Shown here: positions 23,217-47,130 of the stretch, in pieces | Numbering within the stretch: the stretch's first letter is position 1 | Layout: each line of letters starts with the position of its first letter | Source of the DNA: Engraulis encrasicolus | Taxonomy: Eukaryota > Chordata > Actinopteri > Clupeiformes > Engraulidae | Direction of reading: 5' to 3' | DNA length: 64,000 bases | Assembly: GCF_034702125.1 (NCBI RefSeq) | Contig: NC_085876.1 | Coordinates: 24,247,307 to 24,311,306, forward strand | Translations under genes and position numbers: made by a program | The notes under the pieces: generated by a model | What the model was told of the DNA's origin: nothing | The model's database searches: none | Seen by the model: the letters and a program-made list of their open reading frames with translations, nothing else

Positions 23217-24944
23217 TCTGTGTCCCTTAGTGTTAAATTAATCCCCACTAGAGACTGTACTGTGTGTAGGCTACCACCATGTTCCCTCTTTCTCTCTCTT
23301 TGCCAGTATTCCAGCTGGCACAATAATAAACATATTCACTGTAATTTGACAACAGGGGGGGGCTGGAGAGAGAAAGAGCATGGGGGGAAAAAAACACATC
23401 TTGGCAGCAAATTTAAGTCTTGGAGGCACCAAAGGCATGGTGTGGGACTGGATGTGGAAGTCTGCTCCCCCCTCTCATATTGAAACATTCAGTATTTTTG
23501 TCTAAGCACAAGTGAATTGTAGAGTTCATATGCAAAAGTATCTTAAATGCAAATTCAAGAATACATGTATAATTGCTAAGAAAAAAAAGAAAAATGTTTT
23601 AAATCAGATGAAGGAAAAGGAAAGTTGACAGAATATCCAAGTGTATTTGTTCCTACAAATTATCACTTTCATTCATGATTTTATTTACACCTACAAAATA
23701 TACAGTAGGGCATATATTACTGTACACTTTACATAATGTGTTGCCAACAACGAATATGTTTGAATAATCTACCTATGTTTTTTTAAGTGAAATACAGTAA
23801 CTACACATTTTATTCTCATTTAATCAGCTAATCATGCCACAAGAGTGTCTGTAAGAGGGATTTTTTTCCCCGTGTCATATGCAGGTCATATGGAAGGGTC
23901 ATCCAGAGGTCAGTCAGAGGTGAAAACACTAACTAAACATGTGAATTTGGTGCAGCTTGGTGGAGTCCCGTCCTGTCCCAGACAACCATAAAGGCTGACA
24001 TTTCCCCAAGTGAATCTCTTTGAAGGCTCACTTAGGTGCCAGAAGCCAGATTGCTACTTCTCTCTCTTTCTCTCTGTGTGTCGTGCCCTAAGGACCTAAT
24101 AGCCTGTGACAGGACTCAGGAGAGGTCTTTCGGAGGTCAGTGCAGGTTAAACTACTCATCATCTGGACACACAGGTGACTGCGAGGTGACATCAGGTCAG
24201 AGCTAAGGCTAGCCTGGCTATCGCCATTTCAAAGCTCTGCGAGCATTAATCTGGTCCTACTTGCATCGTCAACCCATTTCTCCTGAGGAGATGCAAAGCG
24301 TATGTCTATTGCAGCACGCGGCAGTCAAACTGTCACACATAAAAACTTCCAACTCCCTCCCTCTCTCGTGATTGGCTAAGGCCAAAACGTCAAATGAATC
24401 AAGCATTACAGAGTTTCCTATGGGACATTGGGTTTTATACATGCACTGTATTTTCCTGTTGTAAAATCAAGGGACTCCTCTGATTAATCAGGGAAAATCA
24501 AATGCAAGGTCTTTGCAAGAGCTGACCCTGATATATACGTGTATATTAAAAAAATACAAGTCATGGTAAACACAAAAAAGTTCAAAAGTGAAAAAAATCC
24601 CTGATGGCTTACTGGTGTTCTGTCATGCAAATACTCTGTGCAATGCCCAGAATATTAGAATATTATTTTCCATTATTAAAATAAATAAGCTGTATTGTGT
24701 GATCTAATTTGTATTTATTTCTTCTATTTTTTAAAAAGGGTGATTTTACAGTTTTTCATAATTACTCTTAGAAATGTAATTTTGCCAAAGAAAACTTAAA
24801 TGGTTACTCTCTTTTTGAAATTGAATGTATGAGTTTAGGCTTGAGGGAAATAAATCTTCAAATACTGTTAATTCACAATTCTAAAATTAATTTGACTTAC
24901 ATGAATAAATATTGAGACGACAGTAAGAACACCACACTAAACTG

Positions 24945-36776
<11,832 letters not shown>

Positions 36777-37057
36777 GTTGAAGCATGCAAGTCAACTCCG
36801 CCTCACAAAGAATGAATGGGTATGAAAAAACAATATGGAGGTGAGGACCTATGATGACAGCAAGTAGGGGGATCATTTGCGCTAACCTTTAAAGTAACTT
36901 TACCAGTTAAATTGTGTTTGTTTCGTATGTTAACAAGGTTTATATTATTATTAGTTGTACATATTTTATAGGATCTACATTGGTTGTTTTCCGTCTACGC
37001 TTACTTTTAACTGTAATTAGTAAAACAGAACACACCCATTTCTGCAGCTGTGTGGAA
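36777..37057. promoter_or_regulatory. Putative shared upstream region of cdca7l and the 37058 candidate
   Basis: The cdca7l start codon and the candidate start at 37058 face away from each other with 281 bases between. No TATA box or clear GC box cluster was seen. Bidirectional activity is an inference from layout. Confidence 0.3.
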
Positions 37058-38264
37058 ATGGAACAGTCCACGACACGCTCCCCGAGTTTCGCGCGAAAAT
37101 GCCTTCCCTGCAGATGTAGGCTACCGAGAGCAAAGAGGCTGGACTGGGGTTATGTAGGCCTATGTTACAGTAAATGGAAGAAGCAAAACAGTGAGCACAT
37201 ATTTAGCGGGAGTAACACTAGTCTAGGCCAGAGCCGTAGAGAAAGAGTTGTCCTGAAGCTGTTGACGGCCGCGGACGAGCATGGCTGCTCTACATCCGGG
37301 GTTTCGCCGTCACTTCATTTTGCTCAAAGGGTCCTGTGCAGCAACGGGGACGCCATTGAGTGTCGTTGGCGTGTCGACCACTTCCCAGGTAAGTTGATAT
37401 AATAGGGAGATTAATCAAAGTTGTCTGTCTTTGTCAGCGTAAGCTATCACAAGTACAGTCTCTGAGGATGTAATTTTGCCAGTTTGGGTAATATAAAATC
37501 ACAATGGTAATGTGAAAAACCGTTAATCGTGTGGTAATAGCTAGCGTTTTCAACACGGCGCTTCTGGTTCAACTTTGGATTTGACGTGTTCGCAAAACAT
37601 CGATGCTACCTTTCAATCTATATTTTAAACGATGACATGTCACATATTTTATAAGATACCGTCCTGTTGTCTTCTGTCAATATCCATACAGTCGTTGTGT
37701 TTGATTTCAGAGCTATTTGCTTATCGGTCATTTATAAATAGCTAACGTTTCTAAGCTAGCTGGAAGCTAATGTCAACAAGTTAGTTGATGCACGGAGATC
37801 TTTATGCTATCTAACTAGATCCAATAATGGACTACGAGGCATTCAAATGCTGATGTTCATGGCTTCAGGTATTACTTAAGTAGAATTTGGGATTTTTGTG
37901 TCATTGAGTGTCTACTGTGTCGTGTGTCACTGTCGAGTCGACACAGGCTATCACAAGTACAGTCTCCGAGGATGTCATTTGTTGTTTTTGGGTAGCATAC
38001 AATGGTGATGTTACCTGCTCATTTCTTGTTAAGCTGACATTAAGCTTACATTACTCGTGTATCTTTTACGATAGCTAGATTCACAATGAACTGCGAGGCA
38101 TTGAAATGGTGATGTTCATGTTGTCATTTTTCTGTTCGGATCTAGGTTCTAGCAGATTGTTGGTGGAGACCGCTACAGCAGGCTGGTGCAGACTGGTGGT
38201 GTTGGTGGGGAACCGCTACAGCCATCGGAAGGATTTGGCAGGAGGTGGAGCCTTCTTTGCTTGA
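37058..38264 (+). CDS. Candidate two-exon protein or lncRNA, unrecognised
   Basis: Exon 37058-37388 ends CCCAG|gtaagt. A second exon could start at 38146 after ggatctag. They join in phase to a 149-residue frame ending TGA at 38262-38264. Translation includes DHFPGSSRLLVETATAGW across the junction. A further donor-like gtagct at 38278 and an acceptor-like ttacag near 38939 suggest a longer spliced transcript. No domain is recognised and codon content is not convincing, so a non-coding RNA head-to-head with cdca7l is equally likely. Confidence 0.28.
37440..38135 (+). repeat. Diverged local duplications
   Basis: CTATCACAAGTACAGTCTC and GAGGATGT recur at about 37443 and 37948. A second pair, CGAGGCATT-AAATG-TGATGTTCATG, recurs at about 37829 and 38090. 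They suggest old overlapping tandem duplications. Confidence 0.6.
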
Positions 38265-38453
38265 CTTTTACTGCCAAGGTAGCTTTTTCCCTTCCCATGG
38301 TTCTTCCCTTTCATTATTGATGCATTTACCTGCAATCCTGAGCCTCAACCTGGTGTATTTGGTGATCACTCTCCTCTTGACATCATGGCAGGATGGAAGG
38401 TTTGATTTCACAGTCATGGCCTCTTTCCACTAGTTCACTGACTGAGCACTCCA

Positions 38454-38684
38454 TTAGGGCTTCTGATGTCCTGGCCCGGAAAACAGCTGCTCAACGTGCT
38501 GCAGTAAAGAGAATACATCCGTAGATGGCTGGTGAAGTGCGCCCTCTCTGTACTCCTTCATCTGCAGCAGTGTGGCGTTGTCCGGTACAGCGTCGTCACT
38601 GTTCCTTAAGGCAGGCTTACAGGCCGAACACAAAGAGCCGCCTAGTACACCCTTGATGACGTATCCGGCCAGATGGTATAGCAC
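38454..38684 (-). pseudogene. Transposase-like fragment
   Basis: A 76-codon open frame begins MLYHLAGYVIKGVLGG, followed by CSACKPAL. Hydrophobic AGYV and a following CxxC are reminiscent of P-element/THAP9-type and related transposase C-terminal parts. It is a scrap without catalytic residues, and family assignment is tentative. Confidence 0.35.
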
Positions 38685-39299
38685 ACAGGACTCCGCTTTT
38701 GTGAGTGCATTTGGTGGATGGGTGGCTGGTGGTGGTGGTGTGTTACCAAGTGCTAGAATCCATAGCTGTCATCTGTTGTAATTATTCACTTGGTCATAAT
38801 GATACCACAGATTCATTGAAAATCACTTCTTTCAATCAGCAGTGACTGGCTGTGAAATATTTAACTGTCCAGATCCAGTTCAACATTTGACTAATATCAC
38901 TGTTTTTGTCTTTTGTATTCCCATTGAGTTGTGTTACAGGTGGAAATGATTCTGCTCCTACTGCATGAGACTGCTGCTGTTGATGGGGAAGTGCTTTTGC
39001 CAGAAATGGCTTAGTTGCAGGTGGTGGCTTTCTTGAGTTGCACTGATAAGGTAACCTAACTAACCTTTTGAGGACCCCTTACAGTAAGTAATATTATATC
39101 TGTGTCTAACATTTTGTATTTCCGGTGATTGAGGTCTTTAGCTGCAAAATGTATAGGACTTTGGTCACACTAGTAGGGCCGCGATATATGTGCACAGCAA
39201 CATAGTTGTCTTTTTTTTTGTTTCTATACGCCATCCCAATGGAATTCAAATGAAAACTACGGTAACAAGAGAATAAAAGTGCCTTTCAAAACATTCAAG

Positions 39300-39709
39300 G
39301 ATCAGAGAGAGAAGTAATAATAAAACGAAGACACATTAACACATTTTTAACAAAAATAAAACGGTAGTTAAAAAGTCCTAAGGAATAGGCTAACTGAAAC
39401 AAATGAGTTTTTAGTCTGCATTTGAACTTGGGTAATAAGTCAGGGGGCAGTGCATTCCAGAGCTGAGGAGCAGAGCAAACTGAAAAAGCTCTATTCCCCA
39501 TGGTACTGAGATGGGCAGAGGGGACAGAGAGGAGGATGGTCGAGGACCAAACCGAGGTAGCGAGAGGGAATGGCAAGGCAAGATAGTTGCAAGATTGTGA
39601 ATGGCCTGGAAGGTGTGCAGGACAGGAGTATTTTAAGAAGCACAGGGTATTGAGCACTCAGAGACATAGCCAAGGTAAGAATGGAAGACGCCGAACAACC
39701 ATTCAACAA
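39300..39709 (-). pseudogene. Non-LTR retrotransposon 3' fragment
   Basis: The minus-strand frame contains MGNRAFSVCSAPQLWNALPP, then FKCRLKTHLFQLAY. This is the characteristic C-terminal tail after the reverse transcriptase in many fish LINEs (GNRAFS-APxLWNxLP-FKxxLKTxLF). The reverse transcriptase itself is absent. Confidence 0.75.
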
Positions 39710-39821
39710 GTTAATTGAGTCAAGACTGGGTCAAGAAATACCAGAGGACAGTTTTCAAAAGGTATGGACTAGTGAAAGTGACTGTTGACAGACAGGGTGT
39801 CAAGACAATGGTATTTGTGTC

Positions 39822-40087
39822 GTATTCGTGGGTAAGCGGTTAGGGTGTCAGACTCGTAGCCCAAAGGATGCTGGTTCGACTCCAACCCGCCAGGTTGGTG
39901 TGGGGAGTATTTAACCAGTGCTCTCCCCCATCCTCCTCCCTGACTGAGGTACCCTGATCATGGTACCGTCCCGCCACACTGCGCCATTGGGGACTGCCCC
40001 CTTGCATGGATGAGGCAGAAATGCAATTTTCTAGTGTGCAGTGTTCACTTGAATTTTGTGGAGTACTGTGTCACAGTGAATTTAAAT
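39822..40087 (+). mobile_element. tRNA-derived SINE, family A, copy 2
   Basis: The head is GTGGGTAAGCGGTTAGGGTG with B box GGTTCGACTCC. The body has AACCAGTGCTCTCCCCCATC. It matches the copy at 22775 with small deletions. Confidence 0.8.
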
Positions 40088-41387
40088 GTATTACTTTAAT
40101 AAATGTTAATGACAAGTAGAAATGGGCAGCATAGTTGCAATGCCTAGTCTTGCCACCCTTGTAAGATCAGATAACTAACTTTTAGTGTCTGTTTTCACAG
40201 AAATTTGTCTAGCGTGACACTTCTCCACAATCCACATGTAAACAGGCATTTAAAAAAACAATATGGCCATTGGTCTTGTCCTCTAGGTCCTCTAGGCCCA
40301 AGCTGTTAGGGCAGCACAGTACAATAAATTAAGTTGCCAAAAAAAACTTAAAATATTCCTCTGTGGTATTAAAAAAAATATGCTTTCCATGTAGATGTGT
40401 GCATTCTACTGTTCTCCACTTCTGTGAAGCAATACTATAGGATGAGGGTGAAAATGGTGTTTATATATATATTTTTTCAACAGCAAGACATTCTAAAATT
40501 TCTTCCAGAAGGGAGGAACGCTAATTATTGGTTTAGCAAAGGGTCCAGAGCAATATTGTCCGCCATTCTTGCTGTGTGATCCATTTAACTTTCCAATAAA
40601 TGTCCCTCCAGGGTGTGGCCTACCATTTTGGCACTGTACCTTTAAACAAAGTCTTGGGTAGGCTGTGGCATTCCAACAAATATAAATTGGTTCTAATTGG
40701 CCCAAAATGTGCTTAGGAAATATCCCTATGCCATTATATCTCCTGCATGAAACGTTGATGTAAGACAGAGTCCATCTTTTCATGTTGTTATCGACAAAAT
40801 TCTGTCAATTCCACCTGAGAGTGTAGATGTAGATATCAAGACTCATCAGACTAGGCAACATTTTTTCCGATCTTTTAGTGTCGTTTATGGTGAGCCAGTC
40901 GAAATTGTTGCCTCATTTTCCGTTCTTGGCTGACAGGAGTGGCACCAAATGTGTTTTTCTGCTGCTGTAAACCATTTGCCTCAAGATTGTGCTGTGTAAT
41001 CAGGGATTCTCGTATGCATACCTTTGTTGTATTGAGTGGTTATTTGACTTAATTTTGCCTTTGTATCAGCTCCAACCAGTCTGGCTATTCTCCTCTGCCC
41101 ATCAACAAGACATTTTTGCCCACAGAATCGCTGCTCACTGTATTCCCCCTTAACCATTGTTTGTTAACCCCAGAGATGGTTATGTGTGAATATCCCAGCA
41201 AGATCAGTCTTTTCTGAAATATTCAAATCAATCCCTTTCAGCACCAACAGCCTTGCCATGTATATAAAATAAATCCTCTCTCTTTTTTCTTCTCCTGTCT
41301 GCTCCTCTCTGGTCATAGGTTGATGCTTTCAATGCATTGGAAGTTCCAGCATGTTCCAGTGAATTCCAATTCTTCATGCATTATTGA

Positions 41388-41394
<7 letters not shown>

Positions 41395-41437
<43 letters not shown>
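41395..41437 (+). repeat. (CA)n microsatellite
   Basis: About 21 CA units. Confidence 0.96.
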
Positions 41438-41440
<3 letters not shown>

Positions 41441-42484
41441 TTGTCATGTACACAGACATGCCGTTTTATTCATAGTTATTTTGTTTGGGCTGTTTTATGT
41501 TTCTATTTGGAGTATTTTTTTTATTTCAAATAAAAGATTGAACCATTCAAGCACAGGTTGTACAGCTGTGGGTTATTTACTTCATGTTCATTGCATCATG
41601 TTCATGTTCATTTGCATCCTGCATTGAGTGGTTTGACAGGTCTGATGATGACCAGCATCATAAAGGCTGAAATTAACAAATGCTATATTACTGTAGGCCT
41701 ACAACTGGGACATGCTGGGTTTATGTATTTATCTTTTTATGTATTGGAAGTATTTTATCCATTAAAATGTCCTTCTGCTGAATCCAAAACAAATAGACAT
41801 TATCAAGGGCTACGGACAATTAGCATCTCAATGGTAAGTAATGGAGCTTCCTAGCTAAGATGACGTTTCCCTCCCAAAGTGTAACTGCAATGATATTACC
41901 GTATTACGGTACTGACACTTCAATGTTTTTATATGACAATGAAGGCCATAAAATGGCCTACAAAAAACAAAACGAACTCGTTCTTTTGGGGGCGGCATAA
42001 TCTGATATAATTACCGTTAAAGGACGCTCTCGCTCAATGAAATGTATTGACAGCTCCCGGTGTATAGGACCCTTCTGCGGTGGGCGTAGACTACGCAAAC
42101 CACGTGACCACTCGTCGGCAAAGATCAAAGGATGCTCCAACTCTTTTCTCTACAGCTCTGGTCTAGGCCCTACCCCAATTATAGAGAGCACACGTTTTCA
42201 GAGCAGTTTTAGCCTGTTACTAGGCTATATTAGTCATTCAACTTTTCTGATGTGGAAAAAAAGTGTCAATTTAAAAAGTCTAGGCCTATTTAGACCTATT
42301 AGGCCTAAATAATAAAACTCTGAAATTGTCATATTGGCAACTATTAGCCGAACTGATTGGAAAACAGTGCCGCAATCTAATAGCCTAATGATGAACCACA
42401 GCAGAAGTCAACATGTTTATAGCAATGTAACAAAGCTCAGAATCAGATAGTTATAGGTGGGACAAGTGAAAAAAAACTCAATAA

Positions 42485-42585
42485 TGGAATAGCCATTGAC
42501 AGTAAATAGAATATATATTAATTAATATATAATAATAATATATATTATATTAATCATATATACTGTCAATGGGAATAGCCTATTA
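42485..42585. repeat. Imperfect palindrome around an AT-rich core
   Basis: GGAATAGCCATTGACAGTA at the left and TACTGTCAATGGGAATAGCC at the right flank a TATATAATA-rich centre. CCATTGACAGTA is exactly inverted, while GGAATAGCC is repeated directly. Confidence 0.7.
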
Positions 42586-43129
42586 GGCTACATGTATTTT
42601 AACTATAATCTCTTGGTTAAGGGTGGGATGATTTAGTTTGTTCTGGCCAATTGGGAAAAGTTGTAGGCTACAGCAGCCGCTTTCTTTCATTTCATCATAG
42701 CGAAGCGGAATTCAGCAGGTGTAAGCAGTAGCCTGGCAAAGGCTCTGGGTGTGCAGATTTAGTCTGTCTGGACCCCTTGCCTTGGCACCTGTGCCTCCCT
42801 GGGCCTGGATCCAGTTGACCCTTCCACTAGGCCTACTCCACTCCCAAGTGTGATGGTGTACTGTTAAGAGACCAGCTTAGCGCTGTGATTTGCATCCAAC
42901 TTGGTGCTGTTGACAACCTAATTGATTGAAGTGTATTTTCTTCTCAAGAGATAGATTAAGCTTAGGTACATAGGTGACAGCGGTAGTCTTGTTTACTTTT
43001 CCACTGGGGTTTCAAACTCATAACCTCCCAGTCTCAGTAACCCTTTCTACATCTGAACATCGTCATACAACAGAATACTCTTTACCCTCATGCACTTTAT
43101 TATGCAGCGTTATGTGCAATTTAACTAGG

Positions 43130-43277
43130 TCCTATGACTGCTGTTGAGCAAGGCACCTAACCTCACATTGCTGCAGGGACTGTACATTACCCTGTACAAA
43201 AAAAAACTAACTGTAAGTCACTTTGAATAAAAGTGTCAGTTAAGTGTAATGTAATGTAATGTAATGTAATGTAATGT
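43130..43277 (+). mobile_element. SINE-like 3' end with (AATGT)n tail
   Basis: TAACTGTAAGTCACTTTGAA and TAAAAGTGTCAGTTAAGTGT resemble the widespread teleost SINE tail GTAAGTCGCTTTGGATAAA. It ends in about seven AATGT units. Confidence 0.55.
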
Positions 43278-43559
43278 AAGTCTGACATTAGTAGGCCTAT
43301 TCTGACATCAGTCTGCAGTAACCATCAGACATTTAATATATTTAACCTTTCGGGTCACATTAAATGAAATAAACTTGCTGACAACATTCTTTTGAGATGC
43401 TGTAAAGAAGAGAGCTGAGCCACCTGGTGAAAATGGGGAGCCATGTCAGGATGCTCTTCATTGACTCAGCCTGTAGCCCAATAATGCACAATGTTCCATC
43501 TGAGGCACGCTGCAATAGTCATTGAAAGGTAAATACTACTCTACTATGACATAACACAG

Positions 43560-45250
43560 GGCCTTTAGAGATGCACTACGACTCGGTCATTGCCATTCTG
43601 GTAACAACAAATTTACAACGCTGTGTTATAACAGACATTCTCATCCACAAGATGGCCAATGGGGCTCCCTGGAGCTCCCACCCTCGAACTGCACCATGGA
43701 TTAAAGACTTTCTGATCGAGCCCAGCACTTGAAGCTGGGTCACCACCTCTCATCTGCAATGCACACTCAACACCAGCTCACCCCAAGGGTGTGCTGAGCC
43801 CACTATACTCTACTCACTCTACATGCATGACTGCAGACCCAACCTGACCACCCTGAGAACGTCATTGTGAAATTTTGCAGATGACACAAAGTGGTGGGGT
43901 GGGATAATCACAGAAAGGAAACAAGGTGGCCTAGGCCTACAGAGACGAGGTCCTTCGACTCAGCGGGTGGTGTGCCCTTAACAACAACCTGGCGCTGAAC
44001 ATCTCCAAGACTTCCCACGGAACAAAAATCGCTGCCCAGTCCCTGCCCACCTGAGTCCAGAAATAGAATCCGGCTAAATGCTCCCAGACCTCCGTGTGTG
44101 TTGAGTGCCTCCAGGGGAATCCAAACACGGAGGTTTGGAAGGAACTAGGCTTGCCCACCTGTACACGAAGAGTGGAGAGTGGAGACCATAGAGGTAGAAA
44201 ATAACACTAGAGGTGACACGGTAATTTGCGACAGCACTGGGAAATGGCACATGGAGCTTCCCAACTTCCGTAGGTAGTGTAGGCACCTTCAGTCAATGCA
44301 AGTCGATGGAGAACAGGCCCACCACTGTCAAAAAATTGACTAAAACTGTGTGAATATGAAGTAACACATTAATCAAAGACCAGATCTGAAATGTCAGGCT
44401 AAATATCTACTTAAATCATATGAGTCGATAAAATACATTTAAAAATCAAATTATATATTTTATGAACATAGTTAGCAACACACTTTAACTATTGTCCTTG
44501 TATAGTGTGTTGACGGACATTTTCACATGATTAAGCCATTTTTGACAGAGGTGAGACTCCTTCTCCGTTAATTTCCATTTCTCTGATCTACCTACAGATA
44601 ATGGTCGCTACAGATTGCCGTAAAAAGGGGGGCGGGGTCACCTCTAGTGTTATTTTCTAACTCTATGGTGGAGACCTTCAAATTCCTTGGAGTTCACATC
44701 TCTGCTGACCTCTCCTGGACAGACAATACCACTGGTCAAGAAGGCACAGCAGTGACTTCAGGATAGGAGTAACTTGATACAGTCCTGCTGGTGACCTTCT
44801 ACCAGTCAGCGATAGAGAGCCTGCTGACCTACACAGTGTGGCACTCAAACTGCACAGGTGCTGACAAAAGACAGCAGAGGGTGACCAACACAGCACAAAA
44901 GATCTCTGGCTGTCCTCAAACTCCCCTGATCACCATCTACAACTCCCGGAGCCTTGGCAGGGCCAGGAGCATCATTAGGGACTACACACACCCCATCTTC
45001 CACCTCTTTTTTTCTTTTTTAAATATTATTATTTATTGTCCTACACAGCAGCGAGCAGTTGCAACATTCATTTCACTGCTGACTGTGCCAGCATGTGACA
45101 ATTACAAAATCTTAAAACATGAATCTTAAATCTTCAACCTGCTGCCCTCTGGCAGGTGCTATACAGGGCCATACCAGCCAAAACAAAGAGGCTAACAGAC
45201 CATTTCTTCCCACGGGCTGTCACCATACTCAACCCAAGACTGCACTGAGG
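43560..45250 (+). pseudogene. L2-like LINE fragment (reverse transcriptase), split by a MITE
   Basis: Conceptual translation across frames shows LSPLLYSLYMHDC and FADDTKWW, the FADD catalytic motif, then NNNLALNISKT. After the MITE it continues FKFLGVHISADLSWTDN, then TFYQSAIESLLTYTVWHSNC, RSLGRARSIIRDYTHP and NLLPSGRCY. Frameshifts and stops are frequent, so it is dead. An AT-rich patch near 45000-45060 is a second interruption. Confidence 0.82.
44186..44668. mobile_element. 483-bp MITE inserted in the LINE
   Basis: The ends CCATAGAGGTAGAAAATAAC and the complement-matching TTATTTTCTAACTCTATGG form inverted repeats of about 31 bases with one mismatch. A 6-bp duplication TGGAGA flanks it at 44180-44185 and 44669-44674. 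Removing it rejoins the LINE reading pattern. Confidence 0.88.
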
Positions 45251-45259
45251 AAATGACAA

Positions 45260-47111
45260 GCTTGCACACCACTGGAAAATGTCACCACCATCATTACTAC
45301 CACAATGCTGCAAGCAATTGGGCTCACATCAAAGAGTTTTCATATTGCACTGTAAATGTCACAACACTGTCATATTGCACTTGCTTCTAGGTCAGTTAAT
45401 CTGTCCAGACATCTCTGTGCTGGACTGTTCCATGTACTGTAATTTATCATTCATTTTTGCACTATTATGTCATTGCGGTTTGTACATTATTATGCACATA
45501 TTTGTGTTATGCCATTACTATAAATTATCTGTTTCACTGCTGTAAACTGTCATACTTGCACCAAGTCAGTTCATCTGTTTTAGCTGCCTACTGAAATTGT
45601 CTGTAAATGCCAATGCCAAATGCTTTATCACTTCATGCTGCTCATCACTCAAACCTGATGCTGATATGTGCCTGTGTACAAGTCTTATGTAAAGTTTATG
45701 TAGTCAGTAGTTTTATGTTCATTTTATATTAGATTTATTTATCAATTTCATTTATTTAATTTCGCTCGGGATCAATACATTATGTAGGCCCTATTATGTT
45801 TTCCATATGTTTAGCAATTTATGGTGAAGCGTTAAATCTCATTGTAGGTCTAATTGTATAATGGCAATGGCTTCCTATTCTATTCTTCAATTCAAAAGCT
45901 TTCTATATCCCGAAACTGCTACTTCTGCACCTTCTATTTTTTCATGCACAATCCTGGGTCAGGTACCAGAAAAGAAGAAAGCAGGGACAATGTAGATCAA
46001 CATGCCAGCTTTCAAGACACAGTATGCTACTGATAAATCATCACCCATGTGTTTGTGCCGTTTATCCTGTTGACAGGGACAGAAGAAGGGATTAGTCCTG
46101 GTCCCAAAGGAGAGAGGGAGTGCGGAATATGGGTCCCTGTCAGGAGCTTTTTAAGCATTTTGATGGCAAGATGTAGCTTAAGACTAAGAGCATTGTGTGT
46201 AACTGATGTAAGAGCATTGTGGTCAAGTCACAAACAGGTTTCTGTCACAGATTCTCTTCATCATAACATATAAACATGAATAAACAGAAATTATGAAAAG
46301 AATGTCCATAGACTTTATAAAGGACAAACTTTTCCCCCAGTCATCCGATCCGTCTCAGCTGGTGATCCAAAATGGCAACAGGCCTAACATTAATAGGAGG
46401 ATCATATTATTTTTAACCAATCAGAAATGTAATATTGAAAAACACGTGGAGCAGATGTCTTGGACTGCTAAACAGCAGTTTAGGCATCTCTCCCTGTCAG
46501 TGAGGTTCCAAAGTTAGTCAGAGACAGCTGAGAGTTCCACAAAGCTTTAACGACGCATGATTGCTCTCGACGAGTAGCCTATCTTTCGCCCACAAATAAT
46601 GGCATGTCTTTTGTCGTTCTTTTTCATTTTCTGCTCAATTGGCACCTACCAGGCTGCGTTTCCAGCATTGTCAGCGGAACACCTGCAAGTGAAGCGAGGC
46701 ATCGGATTGTCCTCCCCAGGAAAAGACAGCGCGCTTCCCCTCCGCCAATGCTGCTTTACTCGCAGCCGCTCTCACAGCCTTCATTAACGCGCGCAGCTAA
46801 CGACTCGTTCGATGACAGCGAAATGATACGGTAGCACCGTATGGTCTTGCGAGGGAGAAGAGGAAATAACAGCGTCCCGTAGCCGCACATCCTTGCGCGC
46901 GCCCGCCCGCGCACAGCCACGCATCCTCACAGCAGGTAGCCCTGTCACAAAGCGCGCGCAGTTTAACGGAAATTACAAGCAGCTGTTTAAGCTTTGTTTT
47001 GCCATCTTTTATGTCATCTGTTGAAGAAGCAAAGAACGCACTAAATACACTCTGGAAATAACCTCCTCTTTAAATGATCTGGCAGAAAGCGGTGTCGTGA
47101 TTGCCAGAGGC
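45260..47111. other. Upstream region of the 47112 gene, with GC-rich promoter-like patch
   Basis: Mostly unremarkable until about 46740-46960, where CpG-rich sequence with CGCGCGCCCGCCCGCGC appears. This is likely the promoter and 5'UTR of the gene starting at 47112. Confidence 0.45.
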
Positions 47112-47130
47112 ATGGGCTCGTGCGCCAAAG
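47112..47130 (+). CDS. 47112 gene, coding exon 1
   Basis: ATG GGC TCG TGC GCC AAA G, then donor gtcagt. It lies downstream of a CpG-rich patch, which supports it as the first coding exon. Confidence 0.6.

Larger units (their letters stand above)
19890..24940. other. Intergenic region between convergent sp4 and cdca7l
   Basis: No protein-coding exon is recognised. It holds a TTAACCCC repeat, (TG)n, a CAC/CAA-rich low-complexity tract and a SINE-split MITE, listed separately. Mammals carry DNAH11 at this place; no dynein-like peptide was seen in any frame. Confidence 0.7.
40090..43540. other. Intergenic, no gene recognised
   Basis: It contains a (CA)n run (41395-41437), an AT-rich imperfect palindrome (about 42485-42585) and a SINE-like tail (about 43130-43277). 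Nothing else is identifiable. Confidence 0.6.

Noticed and set aside
46599..46834. Signal-peptide-like small ORFs before the 47112 gene
   Set aside because: Two overlapping frames, neither with splice or family support; likely 5' flank.
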